Shown here one piece after another: positions 63,998 to 64,000 of a stretch of DNA of 64,000 nucleotides (position 1 is the first letter of the stretch; each line of letters starts with the position of its first letter). Below the pieces are notes generated by a model, which was given only the letters and a program-made list of their open reading frames with translations, was not told the DNA's origin and searched no databases. Both the position numbers and the translations under genes were made by a program. The DNA is from Pseudomonas sp. Irchel 3A7 (GTDB lineage: Bacteria > Pseudomonadota > Gammaproteobacteria > Pseudomonadales > Pseudomonadaceae): contig NZ_FYED01000005.1 in assembly GCF_900187565.1 (NCBI RefSeq), positions 310,001-374,000 of the forward strand, given 5' to 3'.

Positions 63998-64000
63998 AGA

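Overview
The window is chromosomal DNA of a Pseudomonas, most likely of the P. fluorescens group. Three things support this: the conserved gene order pnp-rpsO-truB-rbfA-infB-nusA-rimP-tRNA-tpiA-glmM-folP-ftsH-rlmE-greA-carBA-dapB-dnaJ-dnaK-grpE; the second conserved group speC-piuC-piuA-ampE-ampD-nadC; and paired inverted REP sequences (GGGAGCGAGC...GCTCGCTCCC type) in many intergenic gaps. No identification was run; species is inference.

Positions 1-8400 are an accessory island. At 278-326 lies only the 3' half of a tRNA-Pro(GGG) gene, with a tyrosine integrase, two small proteins and a divergent AlpA-like regulator to its right. Then comes an AT-richer two-gene cargo: a small membrane-anchored protein whose end overlaps the start of a 1147-residue RTX protein. 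The RTX protein carries a module resembling the self-processing module of Neisseria FrpC, and the pair resembles frpDC in layout. A second, unrelated integrase (arm-domain/P4 type) closes the island.

Positions 8400-36800 are core metabolism and transport: a four-gene osmoprotectant-type ABC importer (8864-12314), ornithine decarboxylase speC with a hairpin-rich upstream region, the iron-linked piuC/piuA locus plus a PepSY-flavodoxin-reductase fusion, PhoD phosphatase, the fructose PTS operon fruBKA with divergent fruR (cra) and a Cra operator, a TatD-like hydrolase, a chemoreceptor, ampDE and nadC. Two small unrecognised genes (12577-12942 and the AT-rich 21627-22040) look like later arrivals.

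Positions 36800-64000 are almost all minus strand housekeeping: mRNA decay and translation (pnp, rpsO, truB, rbfA, infB, nusA, rimP with tRNA-fMet and tRNA-Leu upstream), secG/tpiA, cell-wall and folate genes (glmM, folP), ftsH and rlmE, greA, carAB, dapB and the chaperone genes dnaJ, dnaK and grpE. A textbook heat-shock (sigma-32) promoter sits at the end of grpE in front of dnaK. A secreted coiled-coil protein with serine linkers (37062-37568) and a tRNA-Thr(CGT) separate this block from the previous one.
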